Positions 1-6,826 of a stretch of DNA of 6,826 nt are shown here, in pieces. The notes under the pieces were generated by a model. That model was not told where the DNA came from, searched no databases, and saw only the letters and a program-made list of their open reading frames with translations. The stretch comes from Hydrogenophaga sp. (GTDB lineage: Bacteria > Pseudomonadota > Gammaproteobacteria > Burkholderiales > Burkholderiaceae_C), in contig JAUXXN010000475.1 of NCBI GenBank assembly GCA_030684755.1, positions 1 through 6,826 on the forward strand, written 5' to 3'. Each line of letters opens with the position of its first letter. Within the stretch, counting starts at the first letter, position 1. The translations under genes and the position numbers were made by a program.

Positions 1-626
<626 letters not shown>

Positions 627-645
627 GCCGCATCTTGCACGGTTC

Positions 646-671
646 AAAAAAGCGCCTTCAGGCGCTTTTTT
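646..671 (+). terminator. Rho-independent terminator after gap
   Basis: A perfect hairpin lies 20 bases after the gap stop codon. The arm GCGCC (652-656) pairs with GGCGC (661-665) around the loop TTCA. It is flanked by six A (646-651) and six T (666-671), which extend the stem and supply the U-tract. Because of the A-tract it could also work for transcription from the right. It separates gap from the downstream protease gene. Confidence 0.9.
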
Positions 672-738
672 GTCGCTGGTTCGGGCTAATGGTCTGTTGT
701 AGCAGGTTTCTGTCACTGCTTTTGTGCTAAAAATTCCC

Positions 739-2679
739 ATGAAAACCATTTTTTGCCGCGCATTCACTGTCCTGTTGCTGGCCGGTGCTTCCGTGGCGTG
801 GTCAGTCCATGCCCAATCCGTTCATGCTCCAGAAACCGCTGCCCTGGGTTTGATCGTGGGCTTTCGGTCCAGCCCAGAAAATCTTGCTGGCTTGGAGGCC
901 CTGCAAGGTGCAGGGCGGACCCGCCCGGTGCTGGCGCAGGCGGCCTGGGAGCGGCAGGTTCAGCGCGGTCGTGAGCGCCTCAAGCAGGTGGCCACCGAGG
1001 CGGGCCTGCCCCTGCACAGCGTGGGTGACGCTGGCAACGCCCAATTGCTGCGTTTTGAACGGCCCATGCAGGGGCAGGCACTGCAAGATGCGTTGCGCCG
1101 CGCCCGCCTGCACCCCGATGTGGCCTGGGTGGAGCCCAATGTGTTGCTCAAAAGGCTGCAAACCACCCCCAACGACCCCGGCTACACCCAGCAATGGCAC
1201 CTCCAGATGCCGGCGGTGGGCGGTACCTCGGCCATCAACATGCCCCCAGCTTGGGCGCTGACGACCGGCAGCGCGGGTATCACCGCAGCGGTGCTCGACA
1301 CCGGCATCTTGCCGCACCCCGATCTGGTGGGCCGCACCTGGGCTGGCTACGACTTTGTAAGTGAGGTGGACTTTGCGAGTGATGGCAACGGCCGTGATAC
1401 CGACCCGACCGATCCGGGCGATTGGGTCACGCGCAATGGCAACAACGCAGCCGTTCAACAACTGGTGGACGCAGGGCTCTGCGACGTGGCACCCAGTTCT
1501 TGGCATGGCAGTTTCATTGCTGGCCAAATTGCCGCCACATCTAACAACAGCTTGGGTATTGCCGGTATCAACTGGGAAAACAAGGTTTTGCCCGTGCGAG
1601 TGTCGGGTAAATGCGGCGCCTTGCTGAGCGACTTGCTCGATGGCATGCGATGGGCAGCGGGCTTGCCGGTGGATGGTGTCCCGCCCAACCCGAACCCGGC
1701 ACGGATCATCAACCTGAGCTTTGGTGGCGATATCCCCTGCAGCCGCAGCGCGTTGTACCAGTCCGCCATTGACGAAGTGACCGCTCAGGGAGCCTTGGTC
1801 GTGGTGGCCGCTGGGAACGGTAGCAGCCCCCTGATGCGCCCGGCCGATTGCCAGCGCGTGTTGTCCGTGGGCGCTGTCCGACGAGATGGCTTGAAGACCG
1901 ACTATTCGAGTTATGGCCCCCAGTTGGGGCTGATGGCGCCCGGTGGCTCGGTCGCTGAGGATGTGTTGCTGTACTCCACCTCCAACTCGGGGCTCACCTC
2001 CGCCGTGCCAGCGCAAGACTATTACGGCAACCTCCAGGGCACCAGCTTTTCAGCGCCACTGGCCGCTGGCGTGGCCACGCTGATGCTCTCACTCAACCCT
2101 GCACTGTCCCCGGCCCAGTTGGTGGACCGCATGCGCAGCGGCGTGCGTCCTTGGTCGTCGGTTGCCCGGGTGCCGCGCTACCCCACGTGCAGCAGCGACA
2201 GCTTGTCACAGTCCGTCTGCCATTGCACCACAGAAACGTGTGGCTCAGGGCTGTTGGATGCCGATCGAGCCGTGCGCCTGGCGTTGGGCCCTGCCGTGGT
2301 CATTGCACCCGTGGCGGCGGTGGCACCCGGTGCGGCGGTGGCGCTGGATGGGCGGGAAAGCGTTCCCATTCCCGGAGCCACCATCACCCGCTACGTTTGG
2401 CAGCAGTTGGAGGGCCCAGGCGTGTCGATCACCTCGTCCAACGCCGCCCTGGCCAGCGTGACCCTTTCGTCTGCCGAGACGCGCTATGTATTTCAGTTGA
2501 CAGTAACCGACAGCGAGGGCCGCACGGGCAGCGACCGGGTGTCTGTGGTGGCCGTCGCGCCGGTGGCGTCGGGTGGCGGTGGTTCCATCGGCGGGTTTTG
2601 GGCCCTGGCCCTGTGGGTCTGGGTACTGGCCATGGGTTGGGCTGTGCGACGTCGAGGTTTAACGCACCGACTTGTATAG
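739..2679 (+). CDS. Secreted subtilisin-like (S8) serine protease with PKD-like domain and GlyGly-CTERM-like tail
   Basis: A 646-residue extracellular endopeptidase precursor. I chose ATG 739 over the in-frame GTG 724 because it gives a clean Sec signal peptide (MKTIFCRAF, then a hydrophobic stretch, likely cut after VHA25); no strong ribosome binding site is visible for either. Residues about 30-150 look like an inhibitor/chaperone pro-region, ending in VAWVEPN and NDPGYTQQWHL as is usual before S8 domains. The catalytic domain carries Asp187 (VLDTG), His256 (WHGSFIAG), oxyanion Asn360 (VAAGNG) and Ser436 (GTSFSAP), so the triad is complete. Four cysteines at 484, 494, 496 and 501 probably form disulfides. 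Residues about 520-606 resemble a PKD/REJ-type beta-sandwich (ALDG, YVWQQLEGPG, YVFQLTVTDSEG). The end is SGGGGSIGG, a Trp/Leu-rich hydrophobic segment (620-636) and RRR, which fits a GlyGly-CTERM sorting signal. By family analogy it would be exported through Sec and probably type II secretion, then processed by a rhombosortase. Substrate unknown. It stands alone, after the gap terminator and convergent with the SPOR gene. Confidence 0.93.
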   Translation: MKTIFCRAFTVLLLAGASVAWSVHAQSVHAPETAALGLIVGFRSSPENLAGLEALQGAGRTRPVLAQAAWERQVQRGRERLKQVATEAGLPLHSVGDAGNAQLLRFERPMQGQALQDALRRARLHPDVAWVEPNVLLKRLQTTPNDPGYTQQWHLQMPAVGGTSAINMPPAWALTTGSAGITAAVLDTGILPHPDLVGRTWAGYDFVSEVDFASDGNGRDTDPTDPGDWVTRNGNNAAVQQLVDAGLCDVAPSSWHGSFIAGQIAATSNNSLGIAGINWENKVLPVRVSGKCGALLSDLLDGMRWAAGLPVDGVPPNPNPARIINLSFGGDIPCSRSALYQSAIDEVTAQGALVVVAAGNGSSPLMRPADCQRVLSVGAVRRDGLKTDYSSYGPQLGLMAPGGSVAEDVLLYSTSNSGLTSAVPAQDYYGNLQGTSFSAPLAAGVATLMLSLNPALSPAQLVDRMRSGVRPWSSVARVPRYPTCSSDSLSQSVCHCTTETCGSGLLDADRAVRLALGPAVVIAPVAAVAPGAAVALDGRESVPIPGATITRYVWQQLEGPGVSITSSNAALASVTLSSAETRYVFQLTVTDSEGRTGSDRVSVVAVAPVASGGGGSIGGFWALALWVWVLAMGWAVRRRGLTHRLV

Positions 2680-2689
2680 GCCCATACAA
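2672..2689. repeat. Inverted repeat spanning the protease stop, in the convergent gap
   Basis: TTGTAT (2672-2677) and ATACAA (2684-2689) are perfect inverted arms around AGGCCC. The left arm includes the start of the protease TAG stop, and only 22 bp separate the two convergent genes. The stem is short and A/T-rich and no T-tract follows on either strand, so I do not call it an intrinsic terminator; it may be a weak 3'-end hairpin or chance. Confidence 0.35.
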
Positions 2690-2701
2690 CGGTTCTCGGG
2701 T

Positions 2702-3547
2702 TCAGTTGCAAGGGCGAAGCGGTTTGCCCACCAGTGCAGCCCCCAAACCCGCCACCGCATTGCGTTGGGCGGGCGTGGCATTGGGCAGGCGCAAGCTGAA
2801 GCTGGTGGACTCGGCCCTGTCTTGGACCACGCGTGCGGTGCGCACGCCTGCACGTGCGGCAATCTGGATGGCTTTTTCTGCGGCGGCCTCGCTGGAATAG
2901 GTGCCCAGTGCCAGCCCTGGACTCAAACCGGGTGAGGAAACGTCACGGAATGCCACATTCAGCTCGCGTAACTCCGCTTTTTTGCGTTCGACCTGCGCCG
3001 TGTTGTCGTAGCGTCCCATGTAGACGATCCAGCGGCCGCCGCTGCGGCTTTCATTGAGTTGCCAGGTTCCACGTGGCAGGTCCAGCAGCGTCAGCGCTGC
3101 CCGCAGGCTGTCTGCTTGCCGCTCGGTAAAGGCGCCTGTTAGCCAGCAGGAGCGGGCGTCTGCCACGGCAGATACAGGAGGCGGTGTCACAGGCTGAGCT
3201 GGCGTTGGTGCTGGCGTCTTGGCTGCGGGTGCGGGTGCGGGTGTAATTTGAGGTGTAGGCGGCTCTTGCGGTGCTGCGGCCTCAGGAACCGGTGTGGGAG
3301 TGGATGCCGTCAAGGACGGCGTTTTGGCGGGCGTGCTTGGCGCAGGGTTGGGGGCGGGTGTCTGTGTCCCGCTGTCGGTTCGAGGCGCGTTCAGCAACCG
3401 AATGGTTTCGGGTTTGATCTGTGCTTGCAGCCGCTGGGGCTCGCGCTCTTCAGGAACCGCCAGACCCAGCGGGGCCAGATAACCCTCGGTCCAAGCGAAA
3501 TAGCCCGCATTGGCCAAAACCAACAAAACGATCACCCATCTCAGCAT
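2702..3547 (-). CDS. Membrane-anchored SPOR-like domain protein with Pro/Ala linker
   Basis: A 281-residue protein with a single N-terminal hydrophobic segment (residues 4-19, WVIVLLVLANAGYFAW) that should anchor it in the inner membrane with the bulk in the periplasm. Residues about 54-125 are a long Pro/Ala/Thr-rich linker. A folded C-terminal region (about 134-250) contains CWLTGAF, RWIVYMGRYDN, GLALGTYSSEAAAEKA and GVRTARVVQD, the beta-alpha-beta spacing and aromatic positions of SPOR domains, which bind peptidoglycan with stripped stem peptides at division sites. The SPOR call rests on pattern, not a profile search, so confidence in the role is moderate. The ATG overlaps the end of birA by 7 bp (ATGCTGA), which implies translational coupling and one transcript with birA and the SET gene. 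Cell-envelope or division localisation is inference. The stop lies 22 bp from the end of the convergent protease gene. Confidence 0.82.
   Translation of the reverse strand: MLRWVIVLLVLANAGYFAWTEGYLAPLGLAVPEEREPQRLQAQIKPETIRLLNAPRTDSGTQTPAPNPAPSTPAKTPSLTASTPTPVPEAAAPQEPPTPQITPAPAPAAKTPAPTPAQPVTPPPVSAVADARSCWLTGAFTERQADSLRAALTLLDLPRGTWQLNESRSGGRWIVYMGRYDNTAQVERKKAELRELNVAFRDVSSPGLSPGLALGTYSSEAAAEKAIQIAARAGVRTARVVQDRAESTSFSLRLPNATPAQRNAVAGLGAALVGKPLRPCN
3225..3242. repeat. Hexamer tandem repeat in the SPOR-protein linker
   Basis: Three exact copies of GCGGGT (+ strand) lie inside the linker-coding part of the SPOR-like gene and encode Pro-Ala dipeptides on the minus strand. The unit is a multiple of three, so copy-number change would lengthen or shorten the linker without a frameshift. 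It is a small repeat of the kind common in Pro/Ala linkers. Confidence 0.6.
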
Positions 3548-4335
3548 GGCCGCACACTCACTTCAGCACTGTTGATGAACCGCATACCCTGCTCGGTCAG
3601 CACTTGCAAGGCACCTGTGGTGTCCACTCCGCAAGCGGTGCCCTGGGTGCCGTCGGTCAGTTGCACGGCCAGGCCTTGCAGCGCATCGAGCTGGGCAAAG
3701 CGCTGCGCAAACGCGGCAAAACCTTGCGATTCAAACGCCAGCAGGTCGCGCACCAGCGACGGGGCCACCTGCGCCAATACCTCGCCCGCCGTCACGCCCA
3801 CCAGCACCTCGGACAGCCCCGCCGGCGCCATGGCGGCCACCGGGCCTGTGGCCAGCACACTCACTGCAGCAGCCTCGGGCCGAGCAATGTTGATGCCCAC
3901 GCCCACCACCACCAGCCGCTGGCGCACCGCAGCACCTCCCGTACCCGCCGTTTCCACCAAAATGCCGCCGAGCTTGCGTTGGTACAGCCACAGGTCGTTG
4001 GGCCATTTCAGGCGCACATCGGGGTGAAGACTGTGCGCCAGGCTCACGCCCACCGCCAACGACAGGCCCGACCAGTCGGTCGGCGCCATGGGCAGCGCCA
4101 GCGAAAACGTGAGCGACTGCCCGACCCGGCTGTGCCAGCCCTTGCCCAGGCGCCCGCGTCCGGCGGTTTGTTCATCGGCGGCCAGCAACACCGGTTCCAT
4201 CAGGCCCGCGCGCGCGCGGCGCATCAGCTCCGAGTTGGTCGAGTCGATGCTGGGCAACACCTCCACCGTGAAACCCGGCACATCGGGCACGATGGCTTGC
4301 CAAATACCTTCTACATGGGCAAGCAAATCGGTCAT
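3541..4335 (-). CDS. birA: Biotin--[acetyl-CoA-carboxylase] ligase, monofunctional
   Basis: A 264-residue cytosolic enzyme that activates biotin with ATP to biotinyl-5'-AMP and transfers it to the lysine of the carboxyl-carrier subunit of acetyl-CoA carboxylase, needed for fatty acid synthesis. Motifs seen: DSTNSELMRRA (31-41), the biotin/adenylate loop GRGRLGKGW (59-67), LKWPNDLW (109-116, with the biotin-contacting Lys110), KLGGILVE (121-128), VGVGIN (144-149) and a C-terminal SH3-like part (GVDTTGALQVLTEQG). There is no N-terminal helix-turn-helix: the catalytic domain begins almost at once, so this is the short class without the bio-operon repressor function of E. coli BirA. The ATG at 4335-4333 follows the SET gene stop by 16 bases, with GGTGG upstream as a plausible ribosome binding site. 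Its TGA overlaps the SPOR gene start. No odd residues seen. Confidence 0.95.
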   Translation of the reverse strand: MTDLLAHVEGIWQAIVPDVPGFTVEVLPSIDSTNSELMRRARAGLMEPVLLAADEQTAGRGRLGKGWHSRVGQSLTFSLALPMAPTDWSGLSLAVGVSLAHSLHPDVRLKWPNDLWLYQRKLGGILVETAGTGGAAVRQRLVVVGVGINIARPEAAAVSVLATGPVAAMAPAGLSEVLVGVTAGEVLAQVAPSLVRDLLAFESQGFAAFAQRFAQLDALQGLAVQLTDGTQGTACGVDTTGALQVLTEQGMRFINSAEVSVRPC

Positions 4336-4351
4336 TCAGCGCACCACCGCT

Positions 4352-4879
4352 TCACCGTTTTTTCTTGGCAAGCAGCGTGCCTCGGCACTGTGGTGTGCCG
4401 CACCAGCATGGGTACTGCGCCTTCAGCTTGGGCGTGTACGGCTCGTCAATCACTAGGCCATAGTCATAAAACAGCTCTTCACCGGCGGCAATGGGGCGCA
4501 GCGTCCGGATGAACACGCGCCCACCGTCGATTTCGGCTTCGCAGTTGGGAGCGCAGCTGTGGTTGATCCAGCGCGAGGAATTGCCACCGAACTTGGCGTC
4601 GATCACATGCTCCTCGTCGGTATGGAAATAAAACGTGTGGTTTGGGTCGGTGGGGTCGTGTGGATGGCGCGTGAGAGCCTGGTCCCAGGTGATGACCTCG
4701 CCCGTGTATTCAATGATCAACTCGCCTTGAGCCAAGTCCACCACCGCATAGACCCCTTTGCCATGCACGCCTGAGCGTCGGGTCTGGATGCGCCGACTCG
4801 GAACCGCAAGGCGCGCCGGGCGGGTGGACGCGGCGGTATTTTGGGCGGGCGGGAGCGTCGGGCTAGGGCTTTGCGTCAC
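4352..4879 (-). CDS. SET-domain protein-lysine N-methyltransferase with post-SET cysteine motif
   Basis: A 175-residue protein predicted to transfer methyl groups from S-adenosylmethionine to lysine in a protein substrate. After a Pro/Arg-rich N-terminus (1-35) come SGVHGKGVYA (36-45, SAM-binding GxG), ELIIEYTGEVI (53-63), RWINHSCAPNCE (103-114, the NHSCxPN motif of the SAM/lysine site), and GEELFYDYG (133-141, with catalytic-type Tyr140). The post-SET CWCGTPQCRGTLL (158-170) has three cysteines that in eukaryotic SET enzymes bind zinc together with the NHSC cysteine. A basic AKKKR ends the protein. Start: no in-frame ATG exists nearby; GTG 4879 (or TTG 4885) gives the only sensible start, without a clear Shine-Dalgarno. 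The open frame continues far upstream opposite topB, but that part is antisense shadow. It is the first gene of the minus-strand SET-birA-SPOR run and divergent from topB. The substrate is unknown; a DNA-binding or ribosomal protein would be a guess. Confidence 0.9.
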   Translation of the reverse strand: MTQSPSPTLPPAQNTAASTRPARLAVPSRRIQTRRSGVHGKGVYAVVDLAQGELIIEYTGEVITWDQALTRHPHDPTDPNHTFYFHTDEEHVIDAKFGGNSSRWINHSCAPNCEAEIDGGRVFIRTLRPIAAGEELFYDYGLVIDEPYTPKLKAQYPCWCGTPQCRGTLLAKKKR

Positions 4880-4908
4880 GGCCAAAATTTTTGGTAAGGT
4901 TGATTCAT
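4876..4908 (-). other. Possible 10-codon upstream ORF overlapping the SET gene start
   Basis: On the minus strand ATG 4908-4906 opens a short frame, MNQPYQKFWP, whose TGA (4878-4876) overlaps the GTG start of the SET gene in a GTGA arrangement typical of coupled genes. It lacks a clear Shine-Dalgarno, so it may be chance. If translated, it would explain how the poorly led GTG start is reached. Confidence 0.25.
4882..4894. promoter_or_regulatory. Small palindrome just upstream of the SET gene start
   Basis: CCAAAA-T-TTTTGG is a perfect inverted repeat with a one-base centre, lying 2-15 bases upstream of the SET GTG on the minus strand. It could be an operator or an RNA hairpin affecting start access, but at 6-bp arms and A/T-rich composition chance is a fair alternative. 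Confidence 0.25.
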
Positions 4909-4946
4909 GCAGGTGTGCGCAGGTGTGCGCGTGCCCAAGTGTGCGC
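4909..4946. repeat. Decamer direct repeats in the SET/topB divergent region
   Basis: AGGTGTGCGC occurs twice in tandem (4911-4920, 4921-4930), with the last two bases of a preceding unit at 4909-4910, and a third copy with one mismatch (AAGTGTGCGC) follows at 4937-4946. The repeats lie between the two divergent start codons, where direct repeats can serve as regulator sites or slip in replication. No known binding site is recognised. Confidence 0.6.
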
Positions 4947-4959
4947 GTGTGTACGCGCG
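4939..4959. promoter_or_regulatory. Alternating purine-pyrimidine tract (potential Z-DNA) upstream of topB
   Basis: All 21 bases alternate purine and pyrimidine without a break, made of GT, GC and CG steps, the sequence class that flips to left-handed Z-DNA under negative supercoiling. A second run of 12 alternating bases lies at 4923-4934. The tract ends 16 bases before the topB ATG. A supercoiling-sensing role is inference only. Confidence 0.4.
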
Positions 4960-4975
4960 AGTTCCGATTGTAGAG

Positions 4976-6826
4976 ATGAAAACCCTGGTCATTGCCGAGA
5001 AGCCATCCGTGGCCCAAGACATCGTGCGCGCACTCACGCCCAGCGTGGGTAAGTTCGAAAAACACGATGACCATTTTGAAAATGAGCGCTATGTGGTCAC
5101 CTCCGCCGTGGGCCACTTGGTGGAAATTGCCGCGCCGGAAGAATTTGATGTCAAGCGCGGCAAATGGAGCTTCGCCCATTTGCCGGTGCTGCCGCCGTAC
5201 TTTGACCTCAAACCCATCGACAAAACCAAGGCGCGCCTGAGCGCCGTGGTGAAGCTGGCCAAGCGCAAAGACGTGGGCCGCCTCATCAACGCCTGTGACG
5301 CGGGCCGCGAGGGCGAGCTGATCTTTCGCCTGATCGAGCAGTACGCAGGCGGCCAGAAAAACGGCCAGTACCAAAGCCTGGGCAAGCCGGTACAGCGTCT
5401 GTGGCTGCAGTCGATGACGCCAGCGGCCATTCGCGATGGTTTTGAACACCTGAAGAGCGACGCGCAGATGCAAGGCTTGGCCGATGCCGCGCGCAGCCGT
5501 TCCGAGGCCGACTGGATGGTCGGTATCAATGGCACCCGCGCCATGACCGCCTTCAACTCGCGCGACGGAGGCTTCTTCCTGACCACCGTGGGCCGGGTGC
5601 AGACACCCACGCTGTCCATCGTGGTCGAGCGTGAAGAAAAAATCCGCGCCCACCGCAGCCGCGATTACTGGGAAATCCACGCCACCTTCCAAGCCGAAGC
5701 GGGCCTGTATCCGGGCAAGTGGTTCGAACCCACTTTCAAGAAACCCAGCGGTGAGGACGCCGATGCCGAACTGCGCGCCGACCGGGTGTGGAACCAGCGC
5801 GAAGCCACCGCCATTGCCGACGCGGTGCGCGGTCAGCCCGCCACGGTGAAAGAAGAGAGCAAGCCCACCACGCAGGCCAGCGGTTTGCTGTACGACCTGA
5901 CCAGCCTGCAACGCGAGGCCAACGGCCGCTTCGGCTTTTCGGCCAAGACCACGCTGCAACTGGCGCAAAGCCTGTACGAACGCCACAAAGCCCTGACCTA
6001 CCCGCGTACCGACAGCCGCGCCCTGCCCGAAGACTATTTGCCCACGGTGAAGCAAACCTTTGAGATGCTGGCCGACAGCGGCATGAAGCACCTGGCGCCG
6101 CACGCGCTGACCGCGCTGAACAACGGCTACATCCGACCCAGCAAGCGCATTTTTGACAACAGCAAGGTATCGGATCACTTCGCCATCATTCCCACGCTGC
6201 AGGCCCCCAGCGGCCTGAGCGACGCCGAGCAAAAGCTGTACGACCTGGTGGTGCGCCGCTTCCTGGCGGTGTTTTTCCCCAGCGCAGAATTCACTGTCAC
6301 CACCCGTATCACCACGGTGGCGGTGCCTGCAGTGCCCGCTGGCCACCACTTCAAGACCGAAGGCAAGGTACTGGTCAAGCCAGGCTGGATGGCCGTGTAC
6401 GGCAAAGAAGCGGCTGAGGACGTGACCGACGCGAAGGAAGGCGACAAGGGCCAGAACCTGGTGCCTGTGCGGCCGGGTGAAACCGTGCGCACCGAAAACG
6501 TGGAGCCCAAGGGCCTGAAAACCAAACCACCCGCACGCTATTCAGAAGCCACGCTGCTCGGCGCCATGGAGGGCGCGGGCAAGACCATCGACGACGACGA
6601 ACTGCGCGAGGCCATGCAGGAAAAAGGCTTGGGCACGCCCGCTACCCGCGCCGCCACCATTGAAGGTTTGCTGACCGAAAAATACATCATCCGCGAAGGC
6701 CGCGAAATCATCCCCACGGCCAAGGCGTTTCAGCTCATGACGCTGCTGCGCGGCCTGGGTGTGGAAGAACTGTCCAAAGCCGAACTCACCGGCGAGTGGG
6801 AATACAAGCTGGCACAAATGGAAAAG
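4976..6826 (+). CDS. topB: DNA topoisomerase III (type IA), 5' part
   Basis: 617 codons are present and the frame runs off the window end without a stop. Type IA topoisomerases cut one DNA strand through a 5'-phosphotyrosine and pass the other strand; TopB mainly decatenates and resolves replication and recombination intermediates. Seen: Toprim start MKTLVIAEKPSVAQ (Glu8), metal-site CDAGREGELIFR (Asp108, Glu112; the second Asp of the classic DxD is Gly, a variant known in many TopB proteins), GINGTRAMTAF, VGRVQTPTLSIV (205-216), active-site LTYPRTDSRALP (Tyr342), SDHFAIIPT (399-407) and GLGTPATRAATIE (about 551-563). The complete type IA core is thus almost fully included; the missing end probably holds C-terminal DNA-binding repeats. 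ATG 4976 was chosen because MKTLVIAEKPSVA is the family's usual start; the in-frame ATG 4907 would add 23 low-complexity residues across the repeat region. The ribosome binding site is weak (TAGAG next to the ATG). Divergent from the SET gene. Confidence 0.96.
   Translation, partial: MKTLVIAEKPSVAQDIVRALTPSVGKFEKHDDHFENERYVVTSAVGHLVEIAAPEEFDVKRGKWSFAHLPVLPPYFDLKPIDKTKARLSAVVKLAKRKDVGRLINACDAGREGELIFRLIEQYAGGQKNGQYQSLGKPVQRLWLQSMTPAAIRDGFEHLKSDAQMQGLADAARSRSEADWMVGINGTRAMTAFNSRDGGFFLTTVGRVQTPTLSIVVEREEKIRAHRSRDYWEIHATFQAEAGLYPGKWFEPTFKKPSGEDADAELRADRVWNQREATAIADAVRGQPATVKEESKPTTQASGLLYDLTSLQREANGRFGFSAKTTLQLAQSLYERHKALTYPRTDSRALPEDYLPTVKQTFEMLADSGMKHLAPHALTALNNGYIRPSKRIFDNSKVSDHFAIIPTLQAPSGLSDAEQKLYDLVVRRFLAVFFPSAEFTVTTRITTVAVPAVPAGHHFKTEGKVLVKPGWMAVYGKEAAEDVTDAKEGDKGQNLVPVRPGETVRTENVEPKGLKTKPPARYSEATLLGAMEGAGKTIDDDELREAMQEKGLGTPATRAATIEGLLTEKYIIREGREIIPTAKAFQLMTLLRGLGVEELSKAELTGEWEYKLAQMEK

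Noticed and set aside
724..738. GTG 724 as the start of the S8 protease
   Set aside because: It has no better ribosome binding site and would put five extra residues before the typical signal-peptide start at ATG 739.
802..2016. 404-codon minus-strand open frame inside the protease gene
   Set aside because: It lies wholly opposite the conserved S8 catalytic domain and shows no recognisable motif; a shadow frame in G+C-rich DNA.
3248..4512. Plus-strand open frames of 259 and 363 codons across the SPOR, birA and SET genes
   Set aside because: They read antisense through three genes with clear family motifs and give Arg/His/Gln-rich sequence without domains.
4871..4900. Possible promoter for topB, TTGCGT and TAAGGT with an 18-base spacer
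   Set aside because: Each hexamer matches the sigma-70 consensus at only three of six positions, which is not enough to call.
4907..4975. N-terminal extension of TopB from the in-frame ATG at 4907
   Set aside because: It would add 23 residues of Val/Arg/Cys-rich sequence translated from the repeats, before the standard TopB start MKTLVIAEKPS.
4880..6349. Long minus-strand open frame opposite topB, continuous with the SET frame
   Set aside because: It is antisense to well-conserved topB motifs, its translation is low-complexity Gly/Ala/Val/His-rich with no family motif, and high G+C explains the lack of stops.

Overview
The window (about 60% G+C by eye) looks like chromosomal DNA of a betaproteobacterium, most likely Burkholderiales/Comamonadaceae. 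This is inferred from the protein flavour (a GAPDH of that type, a BirA-SPOR gene pair, a chromosomal topoisomerase III beside a SET gene). No search was run. I see no mobile element, CRISPR array, tRNA or rRNA.

Layout. (1) 1-626, + strand: the 3' end of a glyceraldehyde-3-phosphate dehydrogenase gene, closed by a strong intrinsic terminator at 646-671. (2) 739-2679, + strand: a complete secreted subtilisin-like (S8) protease with signal peptide, pro-region, catalytic domain, PKD-like domain and a C-terminal Gly-rich/hydrophobic/Arg tail resembling GlyGly-CTERM. (3) 4879 down to 2702, - strand: a compact three-gene run of SET-domain lysine methyltransferase, birA (biotin ligase) and a membrane-anchored SPOR-like protein, with a 16-bp gap and then a 7-bp overlap. 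(4) 4976 to the window end, + strand: topB (DNA topoisomerase III), divergent from the SET gene and cut by the window edge. Their 96-bp shared intergenic region carries decamer repeats and an alternating purine-pyrimidine tract.

How the genes fit together. The GAPDH (central glycolysis) and the protease are separated by a terminator and are probably independent units. The SET-birA-SPOR run is probably one transcript, although the three proteins have no obvious shared pathway: a protein methyltransferase, the enzyme that biotinylates acetyl-CoA carboxylase, and a probable envelope protein.

The most unusual observation is in the GAPDH. The reading frame is open and conserved on both sides, but the segment that should carry the active-site motif SxxCTTNC is absent. 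About 28 codons are missing exactly in frame, at a site where a short direct repeat would be expected in relatives. Either this copy is catalytically dead or the sequence is a repeat-mediated deletion or assembly error. The second point of interest is the eukaryote-like SET plus post-SET methyltransferase, whose start overlaps the stop of a 10-codon upstream ORF.
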